52,353 bases of DNA from Planctomycetaceae bacterium. Lineage in GTDB: Bacteria > Planctomycetota > Planctomycetia > Planctomycetales > Planctomycetaceae. How positions within the stretch are numbered: position 1 is the stretch's first letter; each line of letters starts with the position of its first letter. A model generated the notes under the pieces. It ran no database searches. It was not told the DNA's origin and saw only the letters and a list, made by a program, of their open reading frames with translations. Both the position numbers and the translations under genes were made by a program. This document shows, one piece after another, positions 32,377 to 41,600 of the stretch. The DNA lies in assembly GCA_021732785.1 (NCBI GenBank), contig JAKFUG010000060.1, positions 1-52,353 on the forward strand, given 5' to 3'.

Positions 32377-33609
32377 CTAAGATAGGAAGGATTGAATCCG
32401 CTTCACCGCTTCTTCGATGTTCTCGCGGCTGTTGAACGCGCTGAGACGGAAATAACCCTCGCCGGCGGCGCCGAAGCCGCTGCCGGGCGTGCCGACGAGA
32501 TTGGCTTTGGATAGAAGTTCGTCGAAAAACGCCCAACTGGTGAGGTCCCGCGGTGTTTTCAGCCAGACATACGGCGCGTTGACGCCGCCGTAAACGGTGA
32601 GGCCCGCGGCTCGGAGACCGTCACACAGGACGCGGGCGTTTTCCAGATAGAAATCGATCAGCTTGCGGACCTGCGGCTTGCCGGCCTCCGAGTAAATCGC
32701 CTCGGCACCGCGCTGGATGACATAGCTGACGCCGTTGAATTTGGTCGTGTGGCGACGGTTCCATAACGCATGCAGTTCAACGCGGTCGCCGGTGGCCGAT
32801 TTGCCGGTGAGGCCCTTCGGCACGACGGTGAAGGCACAGCGCGTGCCGGTGAACCCGGCGGTCTTGCTGAAGCTGCGGAACTCGATCGCACACTCGCGGG
32901 CCCCGTCGATTTCATAGATCGAATGCGGGATGCCAGTCTCGGTGATGTAGGCCTCGTACGCTGCGTCGAAGAAGATGATCGCGTCTTCCTGCCGGGCGTA
33001 ATCGACCCACTTCTGCAGCGTTTCCTTCGTGGCGACGGTGCCGGTGGGATTGTTGGGATAGCACAGATAGATCAGGTCGACGTGCTGCGTCGGCAACGCC
33101 GGGGTGAAGTTGTTCGCTTCGGTGACCGGGATGTAAACCAGCCCGGCATAACGGCCACCCTCGTCCGCGGTTCCCGTGCGGCCGGCCATGACGTTGGTGT
33201 CGACGTACACGGGATACACCGGGTCGGTGACGGCGACGGTGTTCCCCGCGCCGAAGATGTCCAGAATGTTGCCGGTGTCGCACTTGGAACCGTCGGAGAC
33301 GAAAATCTCATCGGCGGCGACTTTCGCCCCGCGGCTGTGAAAATCATTGTGAGCGATGGCGTTCCGGAGAAAATCGAACCCCTGCTCGGGACCATACCCG
33401 CGAAACGTCTCCCGGCGACCCATTTCATCCACCGCGGCATGCATCGCGGCCGTCACTGCCGCGGGCAGCGGTTCGGTCACATCACCAATCCCCAGGCGAA
33501 TAATCTTCGCCGACGGGTTTTCCGCCGCGAATTTCGCCACCCGGCGACCGATTTCGGGGAAGAGGTAGCCGGCTTTGAGCTTGGAATAGTGGTCGTTGAT
33601 GAGTGCCAT
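32377..33609 (-). CDS. dapL: LL-diaminopimelate aminotransferase
   Basis: The 410-residue PLP enzyme converts tetrahydrodipicolinate directly to LL-diaminopimelate in lysine and cell-wall synthesis. It opens [20 protein letters not shown], the typical DapL start, and has [24 protein letters not shown] and the PLP-binding Lys249 in [13 protein letters not shown]. The DapL route is common in Planctomycetes, Chlamydiae and plants. Length is normal. It is divergent from metG; a palindrome sits near the metG start. Confidence 0.95.
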   Translation of the reverse strand: MALINDHYSKLKAGYLFPEIGRRVAKFAAENPSAKIIRLGIGDVTEPLPAAVTAAMHAAVDEMGRRETFRGYGPEQGFDFLRNAIAHNDFHSRGAKVAADEIFVSDGSKCDTGNILDIFGAGNTVAVTDPVYPVYVDTNVMAGRTGTADEGGRYAGLVYIPVTEANNFTPALPTQHVDLIYLCYPNNPTGTVATKETLQKWVDYARQEDAIIFFDAAYEAYITETGIPHSIYEIDGARECAIEFRSFSKTAGFTGTRCAFTVVPKGLTGKSATGDRVELHALWNRRHTTKFNGVSYVIQRGAEAIYSEAGKPQVRKLIDFYLENARVLCDGLRAAGLTVYGGVNAPYVWLKTPRDLTSWAFFDELLSKANLVGTPGSGFGAAGEGYFRLSAFNSRENIEEAVKRIQSFLS

Positions 33610-33785
33610 AGTGAGTCGAGAGTCTAGAGTGGAGAGTCAGGAGCCAGAAAAAGGAACCAAACAACGCTTGCGGTTTCGCGCCCCGCTCGGATCGCTTCCC
33701 AATGACCCCGTCAGCGTCCTTTCGGTTCGGGGGCGTGAACCGTAGAATCTCCGCGAGTGTCCGTCCGGAGTCAAGTCTGGCGGAA

Positions 33786-33873
33786 GGTGGCGGGTGGCAG
33801 GCGATCGGTGGTAGGCAAAATTCCACGTTCCCGTCATTCTCTGCCTGCCACCCACCACCGATCACCTACCACC
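33786..33873. repeat. Imperfect palindrome upstream of metG
   Basis: The G/T-rich left arm (GGTGGCGGGTGGCAGGCGAT) and the right arm (CTGCCTGCCACCCACCACCG and on) are partly complementary. The element ends 12 bp before the metG start codon, so it would lie in the 5' untranslated part of the mRNA. Together with a nearby short iteration (GAGTCGAGAGTCTAGAGTGG at 33614), it fills much of the 276-bp gap. Confidence 0.7.
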
Positions 33874-33885
33874 CTGAATTGCCGC

Positions 33886-35970
33886 ATGACTCGTCGCATT
33901 CTCGTTACCGCCGCGTTGCCTTACGCCAACGGGCACATTCACCTCGGGCATCTGGTCGAGTACATCCAGACCGATATCTGGGTGCGCTTCCAGAAGCTGC
34001 GGGGAAACCGTTGCGTGTTCGTTTGTGCGGATGACACCCACGGCACGGCGATCATGATCCGCGCGAAGCAGGAAGGCCGGTCGGAAACGGCTCTCATCGC
34101 CGATATGCGGGAAGCCCATCTCGCGGACTTCGGCAAGTTCGACATCGAGTTCGATCACTACGGCAGTACGCACAGCGAATCGAACCGTGCGATCTGCCAC
34201 GAAATCTGGGCGGCGTTGCGACAGGGGGGCTACATCGCCGAGCGCGACGTCACGCAGCTCTTTGATCCGGTAGAAAACACGTTTCTCGCCGACCGGTTCG
34301 TGAAGGGAACGTGCCCCAAGTGCGGGGCGACCAATCAGTATGGTGACAACTGCGACAAGTGCGGCGCGACCTACAGCCCGGCGGATTTGATCGACCCGGT
34401 CAGCACGCTTTCCGGTGCGAAGCCCGAGGTGCGGACCGCGGCTCATCTCTTTGTTCAGATCGAAAAGTTGAACGCCTTTCTGACGGAGTACACGCAGTCC
34501 GGCAAGCACTTGCAGGACGAAACCGCGAACTATCTGAAAGGGCATTTTCTGTCCGAACCGCTGCGGGATTGGGACGTGTCGCGGCCCGCACCGTATTTCG
34601 GTTTCGAGATTCCCGATAGCCCCGGCAACTACTGGTACGTGTGGTTCGATGCGCCGATCGGGTACATCGGTGCGACCGCCGATTGGGCCGCGAAGAACGG
34701 CGAGACGTGGGAAGACTGGTGGAAGCCCAGCACCCCAGGGACCGCAGTCCCTGGGCTTCCGGAGATTCATCATTTCATCGGCAAGGACCTCACCTACTTC
34801 CACACACTGTTCTGGCCGGCGATGTTGCACGCCGCGGGGTTCAATCTCCCGGAACGCGTACGCATCCACGGTTTCCTTACGGTCGACGGCGAGAAGATGT
34901 CGAAGTCCAAGGGGACGTTCGTGCAAGCGTCTACCTACGCCAAGCATCTCGACGCTCAATACCTGCGGTACTACTACGCCTCGAAACTCGGTGCGCGGCT
35001 GGATGACCTCGATCTCAACCTCGAAGAGTTCGTCGCCAAGGTGAACTCGGACCTCGTGGGGAAGGTCGTGAACCTCGCCAGCCGCACGGCGAAGTTCGTT
35101 GAAGCGACGGGGTTGTCGGCGACGTATCCCGATGACGGCGGGCTGTTCTACGACATCGCCGCCGCTGCCGATCCGATTGCCGATCTTTACGAGCAAGGCG
35201 AGTACAACGCCGCGTTGCGCGAGATCATGGCGTTTGCCGATCGTGCCAACAAATACGTCGAAGAAAACGCGCCGTGGATCCTGAAGAAAGACCCCCAAAA
35301 ACTCGCGGAATTGCAAGATTCTTGTACGGTCGCGCTGAATGTCTTCCGACAGATTGTGGTTTATCTGTCGCCGATTCTGCCGCGGCTGGCGACGCAAACC
35401 GGAAAGCTGTTGAATTGTCCGATGACGAGTTGGGACGACGTGCGGACGCCGTTGGTGGGCACGCCGGTTTCCAGGTTCGAGCACCTCATGAAGCGAGTTG
35501 AACTCGCACAGGTTCAGGCCATGATTGAAGACGGAAAACAAGCCGCTCCCCAGAGTGACATGAATACGGGGACACCGGTTGCGGAAGCACCGACCACCGG
35601 CGACAGTGCGGCGTACCTCGAAAAGGAACCGCTGACGGTCGAGAACTGCTCGATTGACGATTTCGTGAAGGTCGACCTGCGCGTAGCCCGCGTGCTGGAA
35701 TGCACCGCGGTCGAAGCGTCGGACAAGTTGTTGCAGATGACGTTGTCCCTCGGCGGCGACGTGAAGCGGAACGTCTTCGCGGGAATCAAGAACGTCTACA
35801 AGCCGGAAGACCTCGTCGGCAAACTGGTGATCCTGTGCGCGAACCTCGCCCCGCGGAAAATGAAGTTCGGCATCAGTGAAGGCATGGTCCTCGCCGCCGG
35901 TGCGGGGGGGAAAGAGATTTTCGTGCTGTCGGCCGACACCGGCGCGCACCCAGGAATGCGGGTGCATTAA
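33886..35970 (+). CDS. metG: Methionyl-tRNA synthetase with C-terminal tRNA-binding domain
   Basis: The 694-residue enzyme charges tRNA-Met. It has the class I HIGH motif (GHIHLGH, residues 16-22), a zinc knuckle ([19 protein letters not shown]), KMSKS at about 337 and an EMAP-II/Trbp-like C-terminal domain ([30 protein letters not shown]). The ATG at 33886 begins the conserved N-terminus. At residues 279-292 the coding sequence contains a small palindrome read as STPGTAVPG, between [10 protein letters not shown] and [11 protein letters not shown], where other enzymes have a short loop. It is divergent from dapL. Confidence 0.95.
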   Translation: MTRRILVTAALPYANGHIHLGHLVEYIQTDIWVRFQKLRGNRCVFVCADDTHGTAIMIRAKQEGRSETALIADMREAHLADFGKFDIEFDHYGSTHSESNRAICHEIWAALRQGGYIAERDVTQLFDPVENTFLADRFVKGTCPKCGATNQYGDNCDKCGATYSPADLIDPVSTLSGAKPEVRTAAHLFVQIEKLNAFLTEYTQSGKHLQDETANYLKGHFLSEPLRDWDVSRPAPYFGFEIPDSPGNYWYVWFDAPIGYIGATADWAAKNGETWEDWWKPSTPGTAVPGLPEIHHFIGKDLTYFHTLFWPAMLHAAGFNLPERVRIHGFLTVDGEKMSKSKGTFVQASTYAKHLDAQYLRYYYASKLGARLDDLDLNLEEFVAKVNSDLVGKVVNLASRTAKFVEATGLSATYPDDGGLFYDIAAAADPIADLYEQGEYNAALREIMAFADRANKYVEENAPWILKKDPQKLAELQDSCTVALNVFRQIVVYLSPILPRLATQTGKLLNCPMTSWDDVRTPLVGTPVSRFEHLMKRVELAQVQAMIEDGKQAAPQSDMNTGTPVAEAPTTGDSAAYLEKEPLTVENCSIDDFVKVDLRVARVLECTAVEASDKLLQMTLSLGGDVKRNVFAGIKNVYKPEDLVGKLVILCANLAPRKMKFGISEGMVLAAGAGGKEIFVLSADTGAHPGMRVH
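34721..34760. repeat. Short palindrome inside metG coding sequence
   Basis: GGAAGCCCAG and CTGGGCTTCC (perfect 10-bp arms) enclose a second pair, CCCAGGGA and TCCCTGGG. The 40-bp hairpin is read in frame in a loop before [13 protein letters not shown]. The Pro/Gly-rich translation looks unlike flanking residues. Confidence 0.75.
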
Positions 35971-35986
35971 CAGAACTGTCTTACCG

Positions 35987-36134
35987 CCGGGTCGATGCAA
36001 CATTTTGCATGGCGGCATCCAAAATCTTTGACAAAAAGAGGTTCGGAGTTTGTCTCCGTGTGCCACTGGCTCTGCCAGTGTCTTCTCTTCGCAAGTCGGT
36101 GTGACAATTCACACTGGCAGAGCCAGTGGCACAC
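35987..36134. repeat. Palindromic repeat, family A, copy 3, with conserved flank
   Basis: The palindrome 36058-36134 matches copies 1 and 2. Its left flank, 35987-36057 (GGGTCGATGCAACATTTTGC and on), is the reverse complement of the flank of copy 2, with small differences. It lies between the convergent metG and DUF1501 genes, 16 bp after the metG stop. Confidence 0.9.
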
Positions 36135-36167
36135 AGGAAAGCCCTCTTGCGATTCAACGCAGACATC

Positions 36168-37370
36168 TCATACCGCGGTGCTGCCCCACAGTTGGTGCAG
36201 TGGTGACGCGGTCAGCAAACCGCCGTGGACCGTGCCCGGTAACACGTGGGCCATGCCGTCGACGCCGAACCATGCCATCAGCGTTGCGGCGATCTGATCG
36301 GCGCTGATGGGTGACTCGGTGGGTTCGGACGCCGTGGCATCGCTGGCTCCGATGACCGTGCCCCCGGCGATGCCGCCTCCGGCGACGACACCCGACCAGC
36401 AATTCACCCAGTGATCACGGCCGCCATGTTCGTTCACCCGCGGCGACCGGCCCATCTCTCCGGTGCCAATCACCAGCGTGCTGTCGAGCAGACCGCGCGA
36501 CGACAAATCGTCGATCAGCCCGGCGAACGCGCGGTCGAATTGCGGGACGATGGTGTCGCGATAATCGCAGAGGGTGCTTGGTCCGCAACCCGCGTCACCG
36601 TGGCAATCCCAGGTGCGCTGGTCTTTCAGTGTGTCAAACAGATTGACGGTGACGCACCGGGCGCCGTGTTCCACTAGCTGCCGGGCCTGCAATAACAGAC
36701 GGCCGAAGTTCGAGTCGCCGTAAGTGCGACGGATCGCTTCCGGTTCATCGCCGGGACCGTCCGCGTCTTCCGTGGGAGACCATTTCGCTCCGAGGCAACC
36801 CGCCGTTTGACCCGCCGCGGTGTGGACACCGGTCTGATGGACCGATCTGGGCAGAATCACATTCGCCTGTGGTGATGTCCAACCCCAATGCTGCGCGACC
36901 ACGGCACCGAAATGGGGAAAGTGCGTGTTTTTTCCAGTGAGACGCCCGGTTTGCAATAACTGCTGTCCGGTTTCATGAATCGGGGCCGCGTCGTGATGCA
37001 ATGTGCGGACGAGTGCGCATCGGTCGAGCCGCTGCGCGAGGAGCGGCAAACCTTCGCTGAGATGAACTCCGGGCAGACAGGTGGCGATCGACTTCATCGG
37101 CCCGCGAATGGACGACGGAGCATCCGGTTTCGGATCGAAGGTGTCGAGCTGGCTCGGTCCGCCGGTCATCATGATGACGATGGCATGGCGATGTTGCGCG
37201 GAACTGGCCTGGGCGAGCGCAAGATGGTCCGCGAGCGTCAGGCCGACCATGCCTGCGCTGCCGACGCGCAAAAAGTCCCGCCGCGATACCCCATCGCGCG
37301 GATCGAGTCCTTCGACCGGGGACATTCCCAACCCTTTGCCCCAGAAGCGATCCCACCAACCCAGCATCAT
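36168..37370 (-). CDS. DUF1501 protein, second copy
   Basis: The 400-residue protein is a shorter DUF1501 member. It has a Tat-like segment (SRRDFLRVGSAGMVGLTLA) slightly inside the N-terminus, then AIVIMMTGGPSQLDTFDPKP, HETGQQLLQTGRLTGKN and LVIGTGEMGRSPRVNEHGGR. The final part, RDHWVNCWSGVVAGGGIAGG, corresponds to the DHHP-type metal loop of this family. The start is ATG at 37370 or 37367. No DUF1549/1553 partner gene adjoins it here, unlike the copy at 26941. Confidence 0.88.
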   Translation of the reverse strand: MMLGWWDRFWGKGLGMSPVEGLDPRDGVSRRDFLRVGSAGMVGLTLADHLALAQASSAQHRHAIVIMMTGGPSQLDTFDPKPDAPSSIRGPMKSIATCLPGVHLSEGLPLLAQRLDRCALVRTLHHDAAPIHETGQQLLQTGRLTGKNTHFPHFGAVVAQHWGWTSPQANVILPRSVHQTGVHTAAGQTAGCLGAKWSPTEDADGPGDEPEAIRRTYGDSNFGRLLLQARQLVEHGARCVTVNLFDTLKDQRTWDCHGDAGCGPSTLCDYRDTIVPQFDRAFAGLIDDLSSRGLLDSTLVIGTGEMGRSPRVNEHGGRDHWVNCWSGVVAGGGIAGGTVIGASDATASEPTESPISADQIAATLMAWFGVDGMAHVLPGTVHGGLLTASPLHQLWGSTAV

Positions 37371-37512
37371 ACTCTACCAATCCGCAGGGACTGCGCAAAG
37401 AAGCCGGCGGGGAGTTCTCCTTAACAAAGGCCGGGAACCGGAGGCGGGGGCGTCCAACCCCCATCATCGTTAACGGCGAACGCGGAGCGGGCCTCGCAAT
37501 GTGCGGGACAAT

Positions 37513-37635
37513 CAGTGCAAAGTGAGCAGTGAAAAATGCAAAGTGCAAAGTGATGAGGAAAAGAAATGACTTGCAGTGAGCAAGTCCGTTTTCTCACTTT
37601 GCACTTTTCACTTTGCATTCTTCATTTTGCACTTC
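37513..37635. repeat. Palindrome of AAAGTGCAAAGTG iterations
   Basis: Within the 443-bp gap between the second DUF1501 gene and the SDR gene, the arms (GTGCAAAGTGAGCAGTGAAA and its loose complement TTTTCACTTTGCATTCTTCA) span 123 bp. Each arm is built of a repeated 7-8-mer. The remainder of the gap (37636-37813) probably carries the SDR promoter; nothing specific is recognised. Confidence 0.8.
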
Positions 37636-37813
37636 CCCAGACCTGTCCGACCGTCGCCAACCTTAGCACAATCGGCATTTCACGCCGTTGTCCAATGCGT
37701 GAGCGTCATCTCTGTCGGCCGGATTTCCGGGGACTGTTACCGTTTGCCGATTCTGCGTATTCTGCCGGAAGAACGCTTCTCGCCGTGTAAGCCTGCTGCA
37801 CCGGAAATGCCGC

Positions 37814-38575
37814 ATGATCCTCGACCTGTTTCGACTGGACGGACGAATTGCCCTCGTGACGGGAGCGACGCGCGGGTTAGGTCAGGCGATGGCGGTCGGG
37901 CTCGCCGAAGCGGGGGCCGATATCGTCACCGTTTCCCGTCGCAACGACTGTGACGAAATCCGCAGCCTGGTCGAAGCGGCCGGCCGACGGTTCTGGTCCT
38001 TCACGGCCGATCTGGGCTCCGCGGCGGATCGGGTCGGTCTGATTGATCGCATCACCGGCACAACCGGGCGAATCGATATTCTCGTCAACAATGCGGGCAT
38101 CACCCATCGGCATCGGCCCGAGGTCTATCCGCTGAGTGACTGGAATGCACTGCTGGAAGTCCACCTGACGGCGGCGTTCGATCTTTGCCAGCAAGTCGCG
38201 CCGGGGATGCTGCAGCGCGGCCGCGGGAAGATCGTCAACATTGGTTCGGTGATGACGTATCAGGGGGGCTTCAATATCCCGGCGTACGCCGCGGCGAAAC
38301 ATGCGCTCGCCGGGTTGACGAAATCGCTCGCCAATGCGTGGAGCAGCCAGGGCATTAACGTGAACGGCATCTGTCCGGGTTACTTCGAAACCACACTCTC
38401 GGACGCTTTGCAGGATGATCCCGTCCGGGGACCGCAGATTCTGGATCGCATCCCGTGTGGGCGCTGGGGACAGCCGGAAGAACTCGCGGGGACCGTCGTC
38501 TTTCTGGCCTCCGATGCTGCCAACTACCTGCACGGCAGCATGGTGGACGTCGACGGCGGGTGGCTCGCACGATAA
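37814..38575 (+). CDS. SDR-family dehydrogenase, gluconate/ketogluconate type
   Basis: The 253-residue enzyme has a complete active site: TGATRGLGQAMA for nucleotide binding, NNAGITHR, catalytic Ser in VNIGSVMTYQG, and YAAAKHAL for Tyr and Lys. It ends DVDGGWLAR. It most resembles KduD or gluconate 5-dehydrogenase enzymes, acting on keto-sugar acids. A UxaE-like hexuronate epimerase lies 5 kb away across dnaE, a weak hint of shared uronate use. The substrate remains unproven. Confidence 0.8.
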   Translation: MILDLFRLDGRIALVTGATRGLGQAMAVGLAEAGADIVTVSRRNDCDEIRSLVEAAGRRFWSFTADLGSAADRVGLIDRITGTTGRIDILVNNAGITHRHRPEVYPLSDWNALLEVHLTAAFDLCQQVAPGMLQRGRGKIVNIGSVMTYQGGFNIPAYAAAKHALAGLTKSLANAWSSQGINVNGICPGYFETTLSDALQDDPVRGPQILDRIPCGRWGQPEELAGTVVFLASDAANYLHGSMVDVDGGWLAR

Positions 38576-38603
38576 GAACGTCGTCTCTGTCGAGCCGTTC
38601 GAT

Positions 38604-41600
38604 TTACCTGCCTACGCCTTGAGGTTTGGTGCCAGCGCGTTTCGCCTCCGCGATGTACATCAGGCTGCCGTCGCCGAGGACGTCCCGCAGTTCGGTTTTC
38701 AGTTCGCGTGAACACGTCACTTTCATCGCGATGGGTTTTTGCGCAACGAACCGCAACCGACACGTCGGGTCTTCTTCGTCAATCGTTTCCACCAGCACGA
38801 CGACTTCCGACTTGCCCGGGTAACGCTGCAGAATATCGCGGACCCGGTTCACCACCCGGCCGTCATGGAAGCCCTTGCGGAACTTGATCGCGAGCTGCCG
38901 GGTAAAGTTCTGCTCGGCTTCGTCGAGTGACCACATGCTGTCGACGATCACATTCGGCTCGCGGTTCCGCTTGTCGAGTTTCCCTTTGATGAAGCGAATC
39001 CCTTCGGCTTCCACTTTGTGACCGAGGCGGTCGAATTCTTCCGGCCACATGATGCAGCGGACAATACCGGTCGGGTCTTCAAAGTCGAAGTTCACATACT
39101 TGCTGTGACCGTTGCGGCTGGGCTTCTTCGTCTGGGCTTTCTTAATCGAGGAAATCATGCCGCCGAGGATGACTTCCGTGCCGTCGTCGAGATCGACGAG
39201 TTGCTCGCGCTGATGGGTGGCATACGCGGCCAGTTCCGTCGCCACTTCCGTCAGCGGGTGCGACGTGAGATAAAAGCCGAACGCTTCTTTTTCGTAGTTG
39301 TTTTTCTCGCGATGCGGCCATTCCGGCATTTCAGGGAGGGCCTGCACACTCGCCGCGGCGGCGTCCTGCGGAGACTGGTCCTCGTCATCGCCGCCGAAGA
39401 GGTTTTTCTGCCCACGCTGCTTGTCGCGCAGAACCGAGGCCGCTCCTTGCACGGCTCGTTCGACCACGGAGAAGAGTTGCGACCGTCGCCCCCCGAAGCT
39501 GTCGCACGCCCCGGCTTTGACAAGGAGTTCGAGCACGCCCTTCGTGACCGCCTTCGGGTCACACCGTTCGGTGAGATCGTAGATGCTGGTGAACGACCCG
39601 TTTGCTTCGCGCTCCCTGGCAATCGCTCCGACCGCGCTTTCACCGACGCCTTTGATGGCCCCGAGACCGAATGCGATCTTGTCGCCACGGACGGTGAACT
39701 CCACATCGCTGTGATTCACATCCGGCGGCAGAATCGTGATGCCCATTCGCCGGCAATCATCGAGATGTTCGATGATCTTCTCCGTCTCACCCATCTCGCA
39801 CGATAGCAACGCGGCCATGAACTCGACGGGATAGTGGGCTTTGAGATATGCCGTCTGATAGGCCACCGCGCCGTACGCTGTGCTGTGAGAGTTGTGGACG
39901 ATCAGACCATCAGCCACAAAGTTGTGATCGCCGGCCACCGTGAGGTCGTAGGTGTCCTGCACACCTGCCGGTTCAATGGAAACGACCATATCCCAGAAGA
40001 GATCGGACGCCGCCGCGGCTTGCAACCGGGGTGATTCAAAAAATGCGGCGAGGCGGAGTATCGTTTCCCGACGGAAGCCCTGCTTGGCCGACGGCGTCAC
40101 TCGGCAGAGTTCGCGTACGGAAACATTCGATTCTCGTTCCAGTTCGCGCCACGTCAGCCCGGCCTTTTGCCGTTCTTCATCGACCCACCGGCGCACGTCC
40201 GCGGGAATCGTATCTTTGGACGACCGCCCCGGCGGCAGCGATTGACGATAGAGCGTCAGCTTCGCGAGATCATCGCCGCGACCGACCGTGTGTGGCAGCA
40301 CGCGACGACAAAACTCGTTCAGCGATTCTTCACCGACGAGATGAACCGTGTAACCGGTGCGCGGTTTCGCCACGCCCTTGTATTGATAAGGGAACTCCAC
40401 CGTTCGCACGCGACCAACGACTCCCAGACGTAGCAGGAGATCCTGGACGTCCCGAGCCAACTGCGGCGAGGATGTCGCATAGAATGGCATTTGGCCGCCG
40501 CGACCGATGTAACCATCCCCCGACCACAAGCGACCGAGAAACAATTCGAGGTCGGCATCGCACAATTCAAAGACGGGAAGGGGAACCGCCTTCGCATCGG
40601 CCTTGAATCCGAGAATGTTCAATTGCTCGGCCCAAAGATAGGCACCGCTCCGTCGCGGCGCTTCGTCGGTTACCACGGTGGAATCGGACGCTGCGGCTGC
40701 ATTCCACGGACGTTGTCCGGGTTGAAACCGCGCGTCCCGGCCGGTGCTGACACAGACTTCGTGCCGCCGTCCACCCGGCCGAGTCGAAACTCGAGCCACC
40801 GAATCGTCGAACAGTTCGGCAGCCGCGCAAAAGTCCTGAATGGCTTCCTCCGAATTGTTGTAAAAATAGAGGCAACTGGGGTGGCAGAGATTTCCTTCGG
40901 CGAGCAAATGAGCCAGCGCGATCACTTCGTGTCGCGGCCAGCTTCGAGTGGTCCTCGATGTGAGCCGGCGCGGCGTGGCGATCCGTGTTCCGGGCTTGAG
41001 CGAGGAGAGGTCGGTCCACCCGCCCCAGCTTCGAAGCGGATGATTCCCAGTAGCGACAATTTCCCGTCCCAGCCGCGTGGTCAGACGATAAACCCGCTTG
41101 CGACCATTCCACACCACATCCGTGACACGTTTCGGTCGCAATTGTCCTTCTGCAGTCATCGCAAAGACGTCGTAGTCAGCCCCGCGTTGCGCAAACAAAT
41201 CACCAACCGTCGTCCGTGCTCCCGTCACAGCGTTCATGACCACGGTGCGGCCCACGACACACTTGTTAAAACCGTAACCCGCGAACTTTTCGATCATCCC
41301 GAAGAGTTCGACCGCGGTCTGTTCGGCGAGGCCGTTGCCTTGCGCCCCGGCGAGGAATTGCTCGCGGTATTTGGCGATCATTTCCAGCTTTTTCTTGCTG
41401 ATCGCCTTGATGCACTGATACGACTGCGGCAGTTCGATGCCCCCGAGCCGGTTCAGAATCCGCATCACCTGTTCCTGGTAGACCATCACGCCGTAGGTCT
41501 CATCCAGAATCGCATCCATGATCGGATGGACTTTGGGCAATGGCTGCCGTTTGTTCTTGACGTCGACATACGTCATCACCATGCCCCCTTCGAGCGGGCC

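Noticed and set aside
33862-36066. Minus-strand open frame of 734 codons opposite metG
   Set aside because: metG on the plus strand has all catalytic motifs; the reverse frame is low in complexity and open only because of codon bias in high-GC DNA.
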